Source of the DNA: CATQHQ01 sp965243805
Lineage (GTDB): Bacteria > Gemmatimonadota > Gemmatimonadetes > Longimicrobiales > Gaopeijiaceae
Direction of reading: 5' to 3'
Length of the DNA stretch: 64,000 nt
NCBI GenBank assembly: GCA_965243805.1
Contig: OZ251577.1
Span: forward strand, 3,596,001 to 3,660,000
This document shows, piece by piece, positions 15,876 to 23,457 of the stretch. Each line of letters begins with the position of its first letter. Position 1 is the stretch's first letter. Made by a program: the position numbers and the translations under genes. The notes under the pieces were generated by a model. The model was not told the origin of the DNA. It ran no database searches and saw only the letters and a list, made by a program, of their open reading frames with translations.

Positions 15876-17288
15876 ATGACGTTCCGTTCTCCCGCCTTCC
15901 GTGCCGGCGTCGCCGTCGGCTTGGGCCTCGCCCTCCTCGTTCCGAACGCGTCTGCCCAGTCGTCGAAGACAACCAGCACCCTCCGCTACGGCTCGGGGCT
16001 GATCGACGTGCCCGTGGCCAGCGTCCTGCCCCACTTGGCAGTGTCGGGCACTTACTCGGGCTTCCGGCTCTCGGTCTCCGACCGTTTGGTGGTGAACCGG
16101 GCGGGCGACGTGATCACCACCGACGGCCTCTTCCAGAGGTGGATGGCCGACGGCTCGATTGCCCTTGGGCTCTTCGACCGAGCGGAGGTGGGCGTCACGA
16201 TCCAGCACTGGGACGACGAATCCGAGGGCGGAAACATCTTGGGAGGGTTCGCCAGGCTCTCCCTCCTTCCGGCGTCGGTCCAGGGGCTCGACTTGGCGGT
16301 GGGTGCCCGCTACGTGACCTCGCCCAGCTTCACAGCCGACGCAGAGTACCGTCCCAACCGGCTGGGGTACCCCGACGCCAGGATCCGGAGCCTCGACTCG
16401 AAGGAGTTCTCGGCCAACCTGACGCCTTACGCCGTGGCGACGGCGCACCTGCCTGGGATCGAGGCAGACTTCCTCCCGGAGCACGAAATCACCTTCACCT
16501 TCGGTTGGGGCGGGGGCCTCTTCTCCGCTGGAAGCAACGTGGACTGGTACGGCGAAGCCGAGTCCGACGGGGTCTTCGCCGGCTCGGCGATCCACTTCGG
16601 CCTGGGGAGCGAGCGGCTCCTGGCGGTGATGACCGAGTTCAACGGCTTCGACGTGAACGCCGGGCTGCAGCTGGACATGGGTGGTGTCCGGGTCGGGGCC
16701 TTCGCACTGGGGCTCAACTACCACGACTACTCCACTTTCCGCAGCCGCAAGCTCGGCGTCTTGGCGTCGGTGGCGTTCTGCGGAGCCGCGGGAGGGCTTT
16801 GCAAGCCCAAGCTGGCGGAACGGCCGGCACCGGACACGGTGACGTTGCCCGCGCCGCCGCCGGACACGGTGGTGCTGGAACGAACCGTCGAGCCCGAGCT
16901 GCCCTCGGGGATGCCGGCGACGATCTGCCTAGCCACCGGAGCCGGAGTGCAGGTGATGATCACCGCCCAGGGCGACACGCTGGTGGGTCCGTCCCGGACG
17001 GCGATCTCCGAGCTGAGGCCAGCCATGGACTTCGCGGGGAGCTACGCCGACGGTGCCGCGTGGTTCACCGGCGACGAGCCCATCGAACTGGACGACCGCG
17101 AGTACAGCAAGTCCGGCGAACCCCTCCGGTTGGAGTGCGCCGACATCGAGCGCGTTGGGGAGCACCAGGGCGTTCCGCTGTTCGCCGACCGTTCCCAGGA
17201 GCGGCCCTACGACATCGTGTACGTGCCGGTGACGCCAGGGCTGTGGCAGGGCTACGAGCACGGGTTGCAGCGCACGCGAGGCCAGTAA
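15876..17288 (+). CDS. Secreted, possibly outer-membrane beta-barrel protein of unknown function
   Basis: A 470-aa protein with a clear signal peptide (residues 1-25, ending NASAQ). About 270 residues of alternating aromatic and hydrophobic strands follow, such as FRLSVSDRLVVNRAGDVITT and AEVGVTIQHWDDES, compatible with an outer-membrane barrel. A Pro-rich hinge (PDTVTLPAPPPDTVVLERTV) leads to a soluble C-terminal domain containing ICLATGAGVQVMITAQGDTL. A Pro hinge after a barrel recalls OmpA-like layouts, but I see no OmpA motif. The start is ATG 15876. The preceding 147-base gap holds nothing I recognise. Confidence 0.6.
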   Translation: MTFRSPAFRAGVAVGLGLALLVPNASAQSSKTTSTLRYGSGLIDVPVASVLPHLAVSGTYSGFRLSVSDRLVVNRAGDVITTDGLFQRWMADGSIALGLFDRAEVGVTIQHWDDESEGGNILGGFARLSLLPASVQGLDLAVGARYVTSPSFTADAEYRPNRLGYPDARIRSLDSKEFSANLTPYAVATAHLPGIEADFLPEHEITFTFGWGGGLFSAGSNVDWYGEAESDGVFAGSAIHFGLGSERLLAVMTEFNGFDVNAGLQLDMGGVRVGAFALGLNYHDYSTFRSRKLGVLASVAFCGAAGGLCKPKLAERPAPDTVTLPAPPPDTVVLERTVEPELPSGMPATICLATGAGVQVMITAQGDTLVGPSRTAISELRPAMDFAGSYADGAAWFTGDEPIELDDREYSKSGEPLRLECADIERVGEHQGVPLFADRSQERPYDIVYVPVTPGLWQGYEHGLQRTRGQ

Positions 17289-17309
17289 GCCGTCGCGCCG
17301 GAGGCCGGA

Positions 17310-18722
17310 TCAAGGACCTGCTAGCGGCAACAGTCGTCGCGCCATCTCAGGGGTAAGGTCGTCGGCGGTGTCGATGTCCGACTCCACCTCCAGGTACGTC
17401 GTGCGCAGCCCCATGCGCCGAGCGACATCGGCGGTTGCCGGGAGGACGGCGGAGGTGCTCCACGGAATGGAGCGGAACAGTTCGGGGCACGGCCGGCGCA
17501 AGGCCATGAGGTAGTAGCCTCCGTCGCGAGAGGGTCCCAGCACCATGTCGGCGCTTTTCAGCGCTTCCAGCGCCCGGACGACGGTGCCCGCGTCGACGGC
17601 GGGGGTGTCCGTGCCGACGACCACCACTGGGCTGCCCTTGCGAAAGGCGCGGTCGAAGAGGCGCGACATGCGTTCCCCCAGGTCGCCGTCGCCCTGGGCG
17701 AGGTATCGGAGGCCGAGGCGCGTGTCCGGGTCGAGCCAGAGCCGCACCTCGTCTTCCGCGTCGGGCGGATCGAAGCACACGATGGTCTCGACGGGCGCGC
17801 CCGCCACTTGGTGCACGATCGTTCGGCCCATGCGCCGGTACGCGTCCGCGGCCGCCTGCCGTCCCACAGTACGGGCTAGCCTGGTCTTGACGCGGCCCGG
17901 CCGGGGTGCCTTGGCGAAGACCAGCAGGGCAGGTGCCGGTTGCGGAGGCGCCGGCTGCGGAGGCGCCGGCGACGGAGGTGCTGGCGGCGAGCGAGTTGTC
18001 GGAGTGCCCGCGGCCCGGCCGTCGCCCGTCGGCGCAAGATCGGCCCGTCGCCGAGGCGGGTACGCCTGCGCCAGCCGCGATGGTTCGGCGCCGGCCATGA
18101 ACTGGGAGATCAGCCAGGCGTTCCTTGTCCACGCGCGGACCCGGCCTTCCTCTTCGTAGCGACGAACGCTGCTGAAGATCTTGGCTGGGAGGTGCACCAG
18201 CCTGCCCGCTTCCCGCAGCCGCCTGGCGAGGATCACGTCCTCCATGATCGGCTGGTCGGGGTAGGGACCGACGCGGAAGAAGAGGTCCCGCCGAACCAGC
18301 AGGCCCTGGTCGCCGTAGGTCAGGCCAAGGCGATCTTCGCGGAGGCGCTGTCCGCGCTCGATCAACCGGTAGAAGAAGTGGGGGTGGTCGAGGGCCAGGT
18401 GGAAGACGGCTGCGGGCGCCTCCGGGTCCGAGTCGCTGTCCAGGATGTGGGACTCGGCGGCTCGGAGGGCGCCTTCGCCCAGCCGACAGTCGGCGTGGAG
18501 GAAGAAGAGCCAGCGCGAGGCGAGGAAGCTGGCGCCGGCGTTCATCTGGCGGGCGCGTCCCAGGCGGCTTCGGAGGACGAGGGCGCCGCCTGCTCGGGCT
18601 GCTGCGACGGTACCGTCCGACGATCCGCCATCCACCACCACTACCCGGCTGGGCAACGTCAGCTTCGACAGGTCGCCCAGGAGAGCCGGAAGCGACGTCT
18701 CCTCGTCCAGTGCCGGAACCAC
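17310..18722 (-). CDS. Fused glycosyltransferases (TIGR04283-type + TIGR04282-type)
   Basis: The N-terminal half is a GT-A family 2 glycosyltransferase: VPALDEETSLPALL, VVVDGGSSDGT, RARQMNAG, FFLHADCRL and DQGLLVRRDLFFRVG. After a Pro/Ala linker (PPAPPSPAPPQPAPPQPAPA) the second half matches the DUF2064/TIGR04282 nucleotidyltransferase-like GT: LLVFAKAPRPGRVKTRLA, GTDTPAVD and GPSRDGGYYLMAL. These 'rSAM/selenodomain-associated transferases' are usually two adjacent genes. I start at GTG 18722 because GGAGG is eight bases upstream and no other standard start is available without a 160-base overlap. Family assignment is confident; the sugar and acceptor are unknown. Confidence 0.85.
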   Translation of the reverse strand: MVPALDEETSLPALLGDLSKLTLPSRVVVVDGGSSDGTVAAARAGGALVLRSRLGRARQMNAGASFLASRWLFFLHADCRLGEGALRAAESHILDSDSDPEAPAAVFHLALDHPHFFYRLIERGQRLREDRLGLTYGDQGLLVRRDLFFRVGPYPDQPIMEDVILARRLREAGRLVHLPAKIFSSVRRYEEEGRVRAWTRNAWLISQFMAGAEPSRLAQAYPPRRRADLAPTGDGRAAGTPTTRSPPAPPSPAPPQPAPPQPAPALLVFAKAPRPGRVKTRLARTVGRQAAADAYRRMGRTIVHQVAGAPVETIVCFDPPDAEDEVRLWLDPDTRLGLRYLAQGDGDLGERMSRLFDRAFRKGSPVVVVGTDTPAVDAGTVVRALEALKSADMVLGPSRDGGYYLMALRRPCPELFRSIPWSTSAVLPATADVARRMGLRTTYLEVESDIDTADDLTPEMARRLLPLAGP

Positions 18723-18784
18723 GACCCCTACCTCCGGGTCACGGCCTCTGCTGGTGGCTGGGGCTCGCCGAGGAAGCTGTCGAT

Positions 18785-20485
18785 CTATCGCGATATGTCT
18801 TCCGATATGTCGTTCAGCGTCCAGTCGTAGTCGAAGAACTCGAGTTGCGTTTCCGGGCTGTGCAACGCTTCTCGGATCGCGCCGGAGGCGTAGCCCGCCA
18901 GGAAGGAGAGCAGACCGGCCTCGCCGCCGAAGTCGTCCCCGTACCACTCCAGCACCTTGTTGGTCCGCACCACGGGCCGTCCGTCGCGCCCGACCGTCAC
19001 GGAGAAGTGGGTGGAGTCGGCCATGAACGCGGCGACTCGTTCGTCGAGCTGCCGGTCGAGGGAGGCGCCGTCGTAGGCGCCAGCGACCAAAGGCGGGCAG
19101 CTTCTGGCGGCGCAGTTCACGGCGAAGTGGATGCGCGGGTCGCCCATCGGTCGGATGATCTCGTGCTCAATCTCGTCCTGGGAGCGAACTGCCCCCACGA
19201 CGGCGCAGTGCGGGCCTGTGAACACGTCCTCGATCTGCCACACCGAGTTCGCTGGCCTTCCCGCTGCCCGGTTCCGCAGGCCCCGGAGCCCCCCGGCCGG
19301 CTCGATGGGATAGTTCTCGACCACCCGTTTGAGCATGCAGGCGTTGTAGGCGTTGATCCAGAACGCCAGCCGGTGGGGCGCAGGCGCGGCCTCCAGCGCG
19401 GCGGGGGCGGTGGATTCCAGCTGTCGGAGGTAGTCGGCGAGACCCCTGGATTCCGCATAGCTCTCGGCCAGCGCCCGGTAGTCCACGTCGCCGCCGTGGA
19501 CGACGCCGGACAGCGCCTGGGTGAAGTCGCCGTGGTCGGGGAGGCCGGCGGCGGATTGGTGTTGGGCTGCCGCGGTCGGGTGCCGGGGAGCGGTCGCATC
19601 TTGGACCGGCGCCGCTCGAGCCGTGCCGGCAGTTGCCAGTGTTCCCGCCAGGGCTACGGCTCCCGCCCCCGCAATGGTGCCCATCCCGGGGAGGCGCGCG
19701 CCCAGGCGCTTCAGGATCGCGGGCAGAAAGCTGAGCAGCGCCAGGAGGCCGCCGGCCAGGAGTAGGCGCGCGAATGCGCTGCGGGATGCGCCCTGGGCGC
19801 CCTGGAGGAGGGACTCGGCGAAGAAGGTGTAGACCGCGGTCCCGGGAAGGATGCCGATCGCAGTGGCGACGGCATAGGTGGACCACTTCAGCGGCAGGAG
19901 CCCCGAGCCGAAGTTGAGGACGTTGAAGGGGACCAGGGGGATCAGGCGCAACGTCAGGAGGCCTTGAAATCCGTGGCGTCCGATCACCCCGTCGAGACGG
20001 TCCAGCGCCTTCGAGTCGGCTCCCGCCAGCCGCCGCACCGAGTCCCGTCCCAGCCCCCGGGCTACGCCGAACGCCGCGTTGGCGCCGATGTTGGCCGCCA
20101 GGGCGTTGTACAAGGTCCCCCAGTAGAAGCCGAAGACGGCGCCGCCGACCAGCGTGAGGATCGTGCCCGGAACCGCCAGTGCCGTGGCGGTCGCGTAGAC
20201 GACGACGAAGATCGCCGGTGCCCACGGATTTCCGCGCAGCTGTTCGATCGCCGCTCCCACGCCCTCCCTCGTCAGGTACTCGCCGGCGGGGGTCAGGCGG
20301 ACGATCAGGAACCCTCCGACCAGGATCAGGACGACCGCCGCCAGCCGGAGCAGGGCGCCCCCGCGGCTGGGCTTGCCGCTGGTGCCGGACTTCTCGTTGG
20401 GGCCGGACTTGTCGCTGGGGCCGGACTTGCCAGTGGGGCCGGACTTTCCGCTGGGGCTGGCCTTCTCGGAGGCTACGTCAGCCAT
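18785..20485 (-). CDS. TVP38/TMEM64 (SNARE-associated/DedA-like) membrane protein fused to a DUF547 domain
   Basis: A 566-aa fusion. Residues 1-35 are low-complexity SGKSGP-type repeats. Then come membrane segments of the TVP38/TMEM64 family, with AVPGTILTLVGGAVFGFYWG, the conserved RLIPLVPFNVLNFGSG, and GTAVYTFFAESLL. After a linker the C-terminal half has DUF547 features: VDYRAL, RLAFWINAYNACMLKRVVEN, DPRIHFAVNCAARSCPPL and LEWYGDDFGG. The two families are often neighbours; here one frame encodes both. The start ATG 20485 overlaps the end of the flavoprotein gene by 13 bases. The molecular function of both parts is unknown. Confidence 0.85.
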   Translation of the reverse strand: MADVASEKASPSGKSGPTGKSGPSDKSGPNEKSGTSGKPSRGGALLRLAAVVLILVGGFLIVRLTPAGEYLTREGVGAAIEQLRGNPWAPAIFVVVYATATALAVPGTILTLVGGAVFGFYWGTLYNALAANIGANAAFGVARGLGRDSVRRLAGADSKALDRLDGVIGRHGFQGLLTLRLIPLVPFNVLNFGSGLLPLKWSTYAVATAIGILPGTAVYTFFAESLLQGAQGASRSAFARLLLAGGLLALLSFLPAILKRLGARLPGMGTIAGAGAVALAGTLATAGTARAAPVQDATAPRHPTAAAQHQSAAGLPDHGDFTQALSGVVHGGDVDYRALAESYAESRGLADYLRQLESTAPAALEAAPAPHRLAFWINAYNACMLKRVVENYPIEPAGGLRGLRNRAAGRPANSVWQIEDVFTGPHCAVVGAVRSQDEIEHEIIRPMGDPRIHFAVNCAARSCPPLVAGAYDGASLDRQLDERVAAFMADSTHFSVTVGRDGRPVVRTNKVLEWYGDDFGGEAGLLSFLAGYASGAIREALHSPETQLEFFDYDWTLNDISEDISR

Positions 20486-21930
20486 CGGATGACTCGCTTG
20501 AGGATGCGGCCAGCGGTCGTGTCCAGCCGGGACCGCATGTATTCGCCCGAGACCCGCTTCACGCCTTCCGCCATGGTGGGGTAAGGGAAGGTGGTGTTGG
20601 CGACCTGGGCAAGAGTCAGGCCGTGCCGCTTGGCCAGCACCAAGGGCATGATCATCTCGCCGGCTCCATGAGCGACGATCGTGGCGCCGAGGACCTTCCC
20701 CTTCCGGTCCGCCGAGACCTTCGCGAAGCCGACCGCCGTGGCGTCCACGATCGCCCGGTCCAGGTCGTCGATCTGGTAGCGGTAGGTGGTCCCTCCCGCC
20801 GCCTCGGCCTCGGCCTCGCCGATCCCCACCCGCGCCACCTCCGGGTCGGTGTAGGTGACCCACGGCACATGGTCGTACCCGACCTTGGCCCTGCCGGGCA
20901 CCACGGCGTTGCGTAGGGCCGCCTTGGCCATGTGCTCCGCGGCATGGGTGAACTGGAGGCCGCCTGTCACGTCGCCCACGGCCCAGACCGTCTTGGTCGA
21001 CGTGCGCAGGTAGCGGTCCACCACCACGGCACCCCCCTCCGTGCGCGCGCCCGCCGCCTCCAGCTCCAGCCCGTCGGTGCAGGGCCGACGTCCCGTGGCG
21101 ACGAAGAGCTGGTGGGCCGCCACCGACCGGCCGTCCGCCGTCTCCACGATCGTCCGCCCGTCCTCGCTTCGGATGCGGGTCGCCGCCGAGCCGGTGCGCA
21201 CCGAGATGCCCTCGGCCTCCAGCCATCGCTGCATGAACGCCGAGACGTCGGGGTCCTCCTGTACCAGGATCGACGGTGCCATCTCCAGCACCGTGGTCCG
21301 CGCGCCCAGCCGCGAGAAGACCTGGGCGAACTCGAGGCCGATGGGGCCGCCGCCCAGCACCGCCACCGACTCGGGGAGCTCGTTCTGGTCGAAGACGGTC
21401 TCGTAGGTCCAGTAGCCCGCCTCCTCCAGGCCCGGGATCGGTGGGATCGCCGGAACCGCGCCGGTGGCGACCACGAAGTGCTTGGATCGGAGCCGGCCCG
21501 CGCCCTCCACCTCCAACGTGTTGGGGTCCAGGAAGCGGGCGGCGCCGAAGTGGACGTCAACCCCCATCTTGCGGAAGCGTTCAGGGTCGTCGTGATGGGC
21601 GACGGTGGAGCGCGCCGAGCGCATCCGCTCCATGACGGCGCGGAAGTCCCGGCCAGTGCGAAAGTCGCTGCCGGCGCGGAAGTCCCGGCCGGATTCGACA
21701 GGCGGACGCAGTCCCAGCGTCTGGGCGTGCTCCATGCTCCGCGCCAAGCGGGCCGAGGCGATCAGAGCCTTGGAAGGCACGCATCCGGTCCAGAGGCAGT
21801 CCCCGCCCAGCGCGTTCTTCTCCGCGATGGCGGGCCGCAGTCCCAGATAGGCGGCGCCAGCGGCTGCGACGAGTCCTCCGGTGCCGCCGCCGACGGCGAC
21901 CAGATCGTAAGTGCGAGTCGGGCCAGTCAT
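20473..21930 (-). CDS. MerA/dihydrolipoyl dehydrogenase-family FAD disulfide oxidoreductase
   Basis: A 485-aa class I pyridine nucleotide-disulfide oxidoreductase. It has the FAD-binding YDLVAVGGGTGGLVAAAG, the redox pair GGDCLWTGCVPSKAL (Cys-x4-Cys), the NAD(P) loop VAVLGGGPIGLEFAQ, FVATGRRP, AVGDVTG, and the C-terminal dimerisation domain with ANTTFPYPTMAEG. The last segment carries no HxxE of lipoamide dehydrogenase in its usual form and resembles 'mercuric reductase-like' proteins beside TVP38 genes. SGRDFRAGSDFRTGRDFRA near residue 80 is an in-frame tandem expansion (about 21638-21692). It is first in the minus-strand operon. Confidence 0.88.
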   Translation of the reverse strand: MTGPTRTYDLVAVGGGTGGLVAAAGAAYLGLRPAIAEKNALGGDCLWTGCVPSKALIASARLARSMEHAQTLGLRPPVESGRDFRAGSDFRTGRDFRAVMERMRSARSTVAHHDDPERFRKMGVDVHFGAARFLDPNTLEVEGAGRLRSKHFVVATGAVPAIPPIPGLEEAGYWTYETVFDQNELPESVAVLGGGPIGLEFAQVFSRLGARTTVLEMAPSILVQEDPDVSAFMQRWLEAEGISVRTGSAATRIRSEDGRTIVETADGRSVAAHQLFVATGRRPCTDGLELEAAGARTEGGAVVVDRYLRTSTKTVWAVGDVTGGLQFTHAAEHMAKAALRNAVVPGRAKVGYDHVPWVTYTDPEVARVGIGEAEAEAAGGTTYRYQIDDLDRAIVDATAVGFAKVSADRKGKVLGATIVAHGAGEMIMPLVLAKRHGLTLAQVANTTFPYPTMAEGVKRVSGEYMRSRLDTTAGRILKRVIRWLT

Positions 21931-22048
21931 CTGCTCTCCTCTGGATGCGTCCCCACGCCGGCCGGCTGACCGGAGTGCGTCCGAAAATTAGTCCCATTCG
22001 AGCATGGCAACGCCCAATTCGGGTCGTACATTGTTCAGGGAGAGGGAC

Positions 22049-22078
22049 TTGAGCTTCGGCAGTGTTTCGCCTTATCTT
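22049..22078 (+). promoter_or_regulatory. Possible recA promoter
   Basis: TTGAGC, 18 bases, then TATCTT, about 90 bases before the recA ATG in the 239-base gap between divergent genes. No LexA-type GAAC-N4-GTTC box is evident. The match to the consensus is modest. Confidence 0.3.
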
Positions 22079-22169
22079 CGGTTCACGGCTGGCCGCATGT
22101 GCTGCGAGCACCTGCAGATCCGCTGCGAACCGCCACCCACCCACCACGCGGAGAGGACCCACACACGAC

Positions 22170-23318
22170 ATGAGCAAAGCCAAGACACCCAGCAGGAACG
22201 GCAGCAGGAACGGTAGCAAGAACAGCGGCAAGAACAGCCTGGAGGCGAAGCAGCGGGAGAAGGCCCTGGCCACCGCCGTGACCCAGATCGAGCGGTCCTA
22301 CGGAAAGGGGGCGATCATGCGCATGGGGTCCGACGGCGCCACCCTCCAGATCGGAAGCATCTCCACGGGCGCGATCAACGTGGACGCGGCGATCGGGATC
22401 GGCGGCGTTCCCCAAGGGCGGATCACCGAGATCTACGGCCCCGAGTCGTCGGGGAAGACCACCCTCTGCCTGCACGTCATCGCCAACAGCCAGAAGGAGG
22501 GGGGAATCGCCGCGTTCATCGACGCCGAGCACGCCCTGGATGTCCAGTACGCCCGGAAGCTGGGGGTGAACGTGGACGACCTTCTGGTCTCCCAGCCCGA
22601 CACCGGCGAGCAGGCCCTGGAGATCGCCGAGGTGCTGATCCGCAGCAATGCGGTGGAGGTGATCGTGGTCGACTCGGTGGCCGCCCTGGTCCCACGGGCG
22701 GAGATCGAGGGGGAGATGGGCGATTCCCACGTGGGGCTCCAGGCGCGCCTCATGAGCCAGGCGCTGCGGAAGCTGACCGGGGCGGTTAACCGCTCCAACT
22801 GCGCGGTGATCTTCACGAACCAGATCCGGGAGAAGATCGGGGTGATGTTCGGCAGCCCGGAGACCACCACCGGCGGGCGGGCGCTCAAGTTCTACGCCTC
22901 GCTGCGGATGGACATCCGGCGGATCGGGGCGATCAAGGAAGGCCAGGACGTGATCGGCAACCGGACCCGCGTGAAGGTGGTCAAGAACAAGTGCGCGCCG
23001 CCGTTCAAGCAGGCCGAGTTCGACATCCTCTACGCGCAGGGGATCAGTCACACCGGGCTTCTCATCGACCTGGGGGTGGAGCACAGGATCGTGACCAAGT
23101 CCGGTTCGTGGTTCTCGTTGGACGACCTGCGGCTGGGGCAGGGGAAGGAGAACGTCCGGAACTTCCTGGCCGAGAACGCAGACGTGGCGGAGAAGATCGA
23201 GAGCCGTCTGCTGGCCGCGCTGGGAATCGCGGGGCCGGCCGAGGAGGACGGGAGCACCGGCGCGGGCGAAGGCGGCGGCTCGCGTTCCGCCGCCGAGCCG
23301 ACGGTCAGAGTGATGTAG
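22170..23318 (+). CDS. recA: Recombinase RecA
   Basis: RecA forms the ATP-dependent strand-exchange filament for homologous recombination and SOS induction. It has Walker A YGPESSGKTTL, FIDAEHALD, LVSQPDTGEQALEIAE, Walker B VIVVDSVAALVP, loop L1 EGEMGDSHVGLQARLMSQAL, and loop L2 with FTNQIREKIGVMFG and TTTGGRALKFYAS. The start ATG 22170 gives 382 aa. Residues 8-23 are four-residue repeats (SRNG SRNG SKNS GKNS) from four 12-base units at 22191-22238, an N-terminal extension not found in typical RecA. The C-terminus is the usual acidic, Gly-rich tail. Confidence 0.98.
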   Translation: MSKAKTPSRNGSRNGSKNSGKNSLEAKQREKALATAVTQIERSYGKGAIMRMGSDGATLQIGSISTGAINVDAAIGIGGVPQGRITEIYGPESSGKTTLCLHVIANSQKEGGIAAFIDAEHALDVQYARKLGVNVDDLLVSQPDTGEQALEIAEVLIRSNAVEVIVVDSVAALVPRAEIEGEMGDSHVGLQARLMSQALRKLTGAVNRSNCAVIFTNQIREKIGVMFGSPETTTGGRALKFYASLRMDIRRIGAIKEGQDVIGNRTRVKVVKNKCAPPFKQAEFDILYAQGISHTGLLIDLGVEHRIVTKSGSWFSLDDLRLGQGKENVRNFLAENADVAEKIESRLLAALGIAGPAEEDGSTGAGEGGGSRSAAEPTVRVM

Positions 23319-23412
23319 ATCCCGTCGGGGTGGGGGCTGGCGGGCCGAGTGAGCGGTTGGGGCTAGCTTTCGGGGTCCGCTGGCCCGCCTCCGGGCGGCG
23401 GTGCGTAGCTCC

Positions 23413-23448
23413 CCCTCCCCCCGTCCGACCCCCTCCCCCCGTCCGACC
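23413..23448 (+). repeat. 18-base perfect tandem duplication upstream of alaS
   Basis: CCCTCCCCCCGTCCGACC occurs at 23413-23430 and 23431-23448, ten bases before the alaS ATG. It is C-rich and leaves no purine-rich ribosome-binding site in that stretch. Confidence 0.9.
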
Positions 23449-23457
23449 ACTCCGCTG

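Noticed and set aside
18723..18947. Longer N-terminus for the fused glycosyltransferase from GTG 18947
   Set aside because: It would overlap the upstream gene by about 160 bases with Arg-rich, motif-free sequence, whereas GTG 18722 has GGAGG at correct spacing.
21931..22169. LexA box in front of recA
   Set aside because: No GAAC-N4-GTTC or CTG-N10-CAG palindrome with convincing symmetry could be found in the gap.
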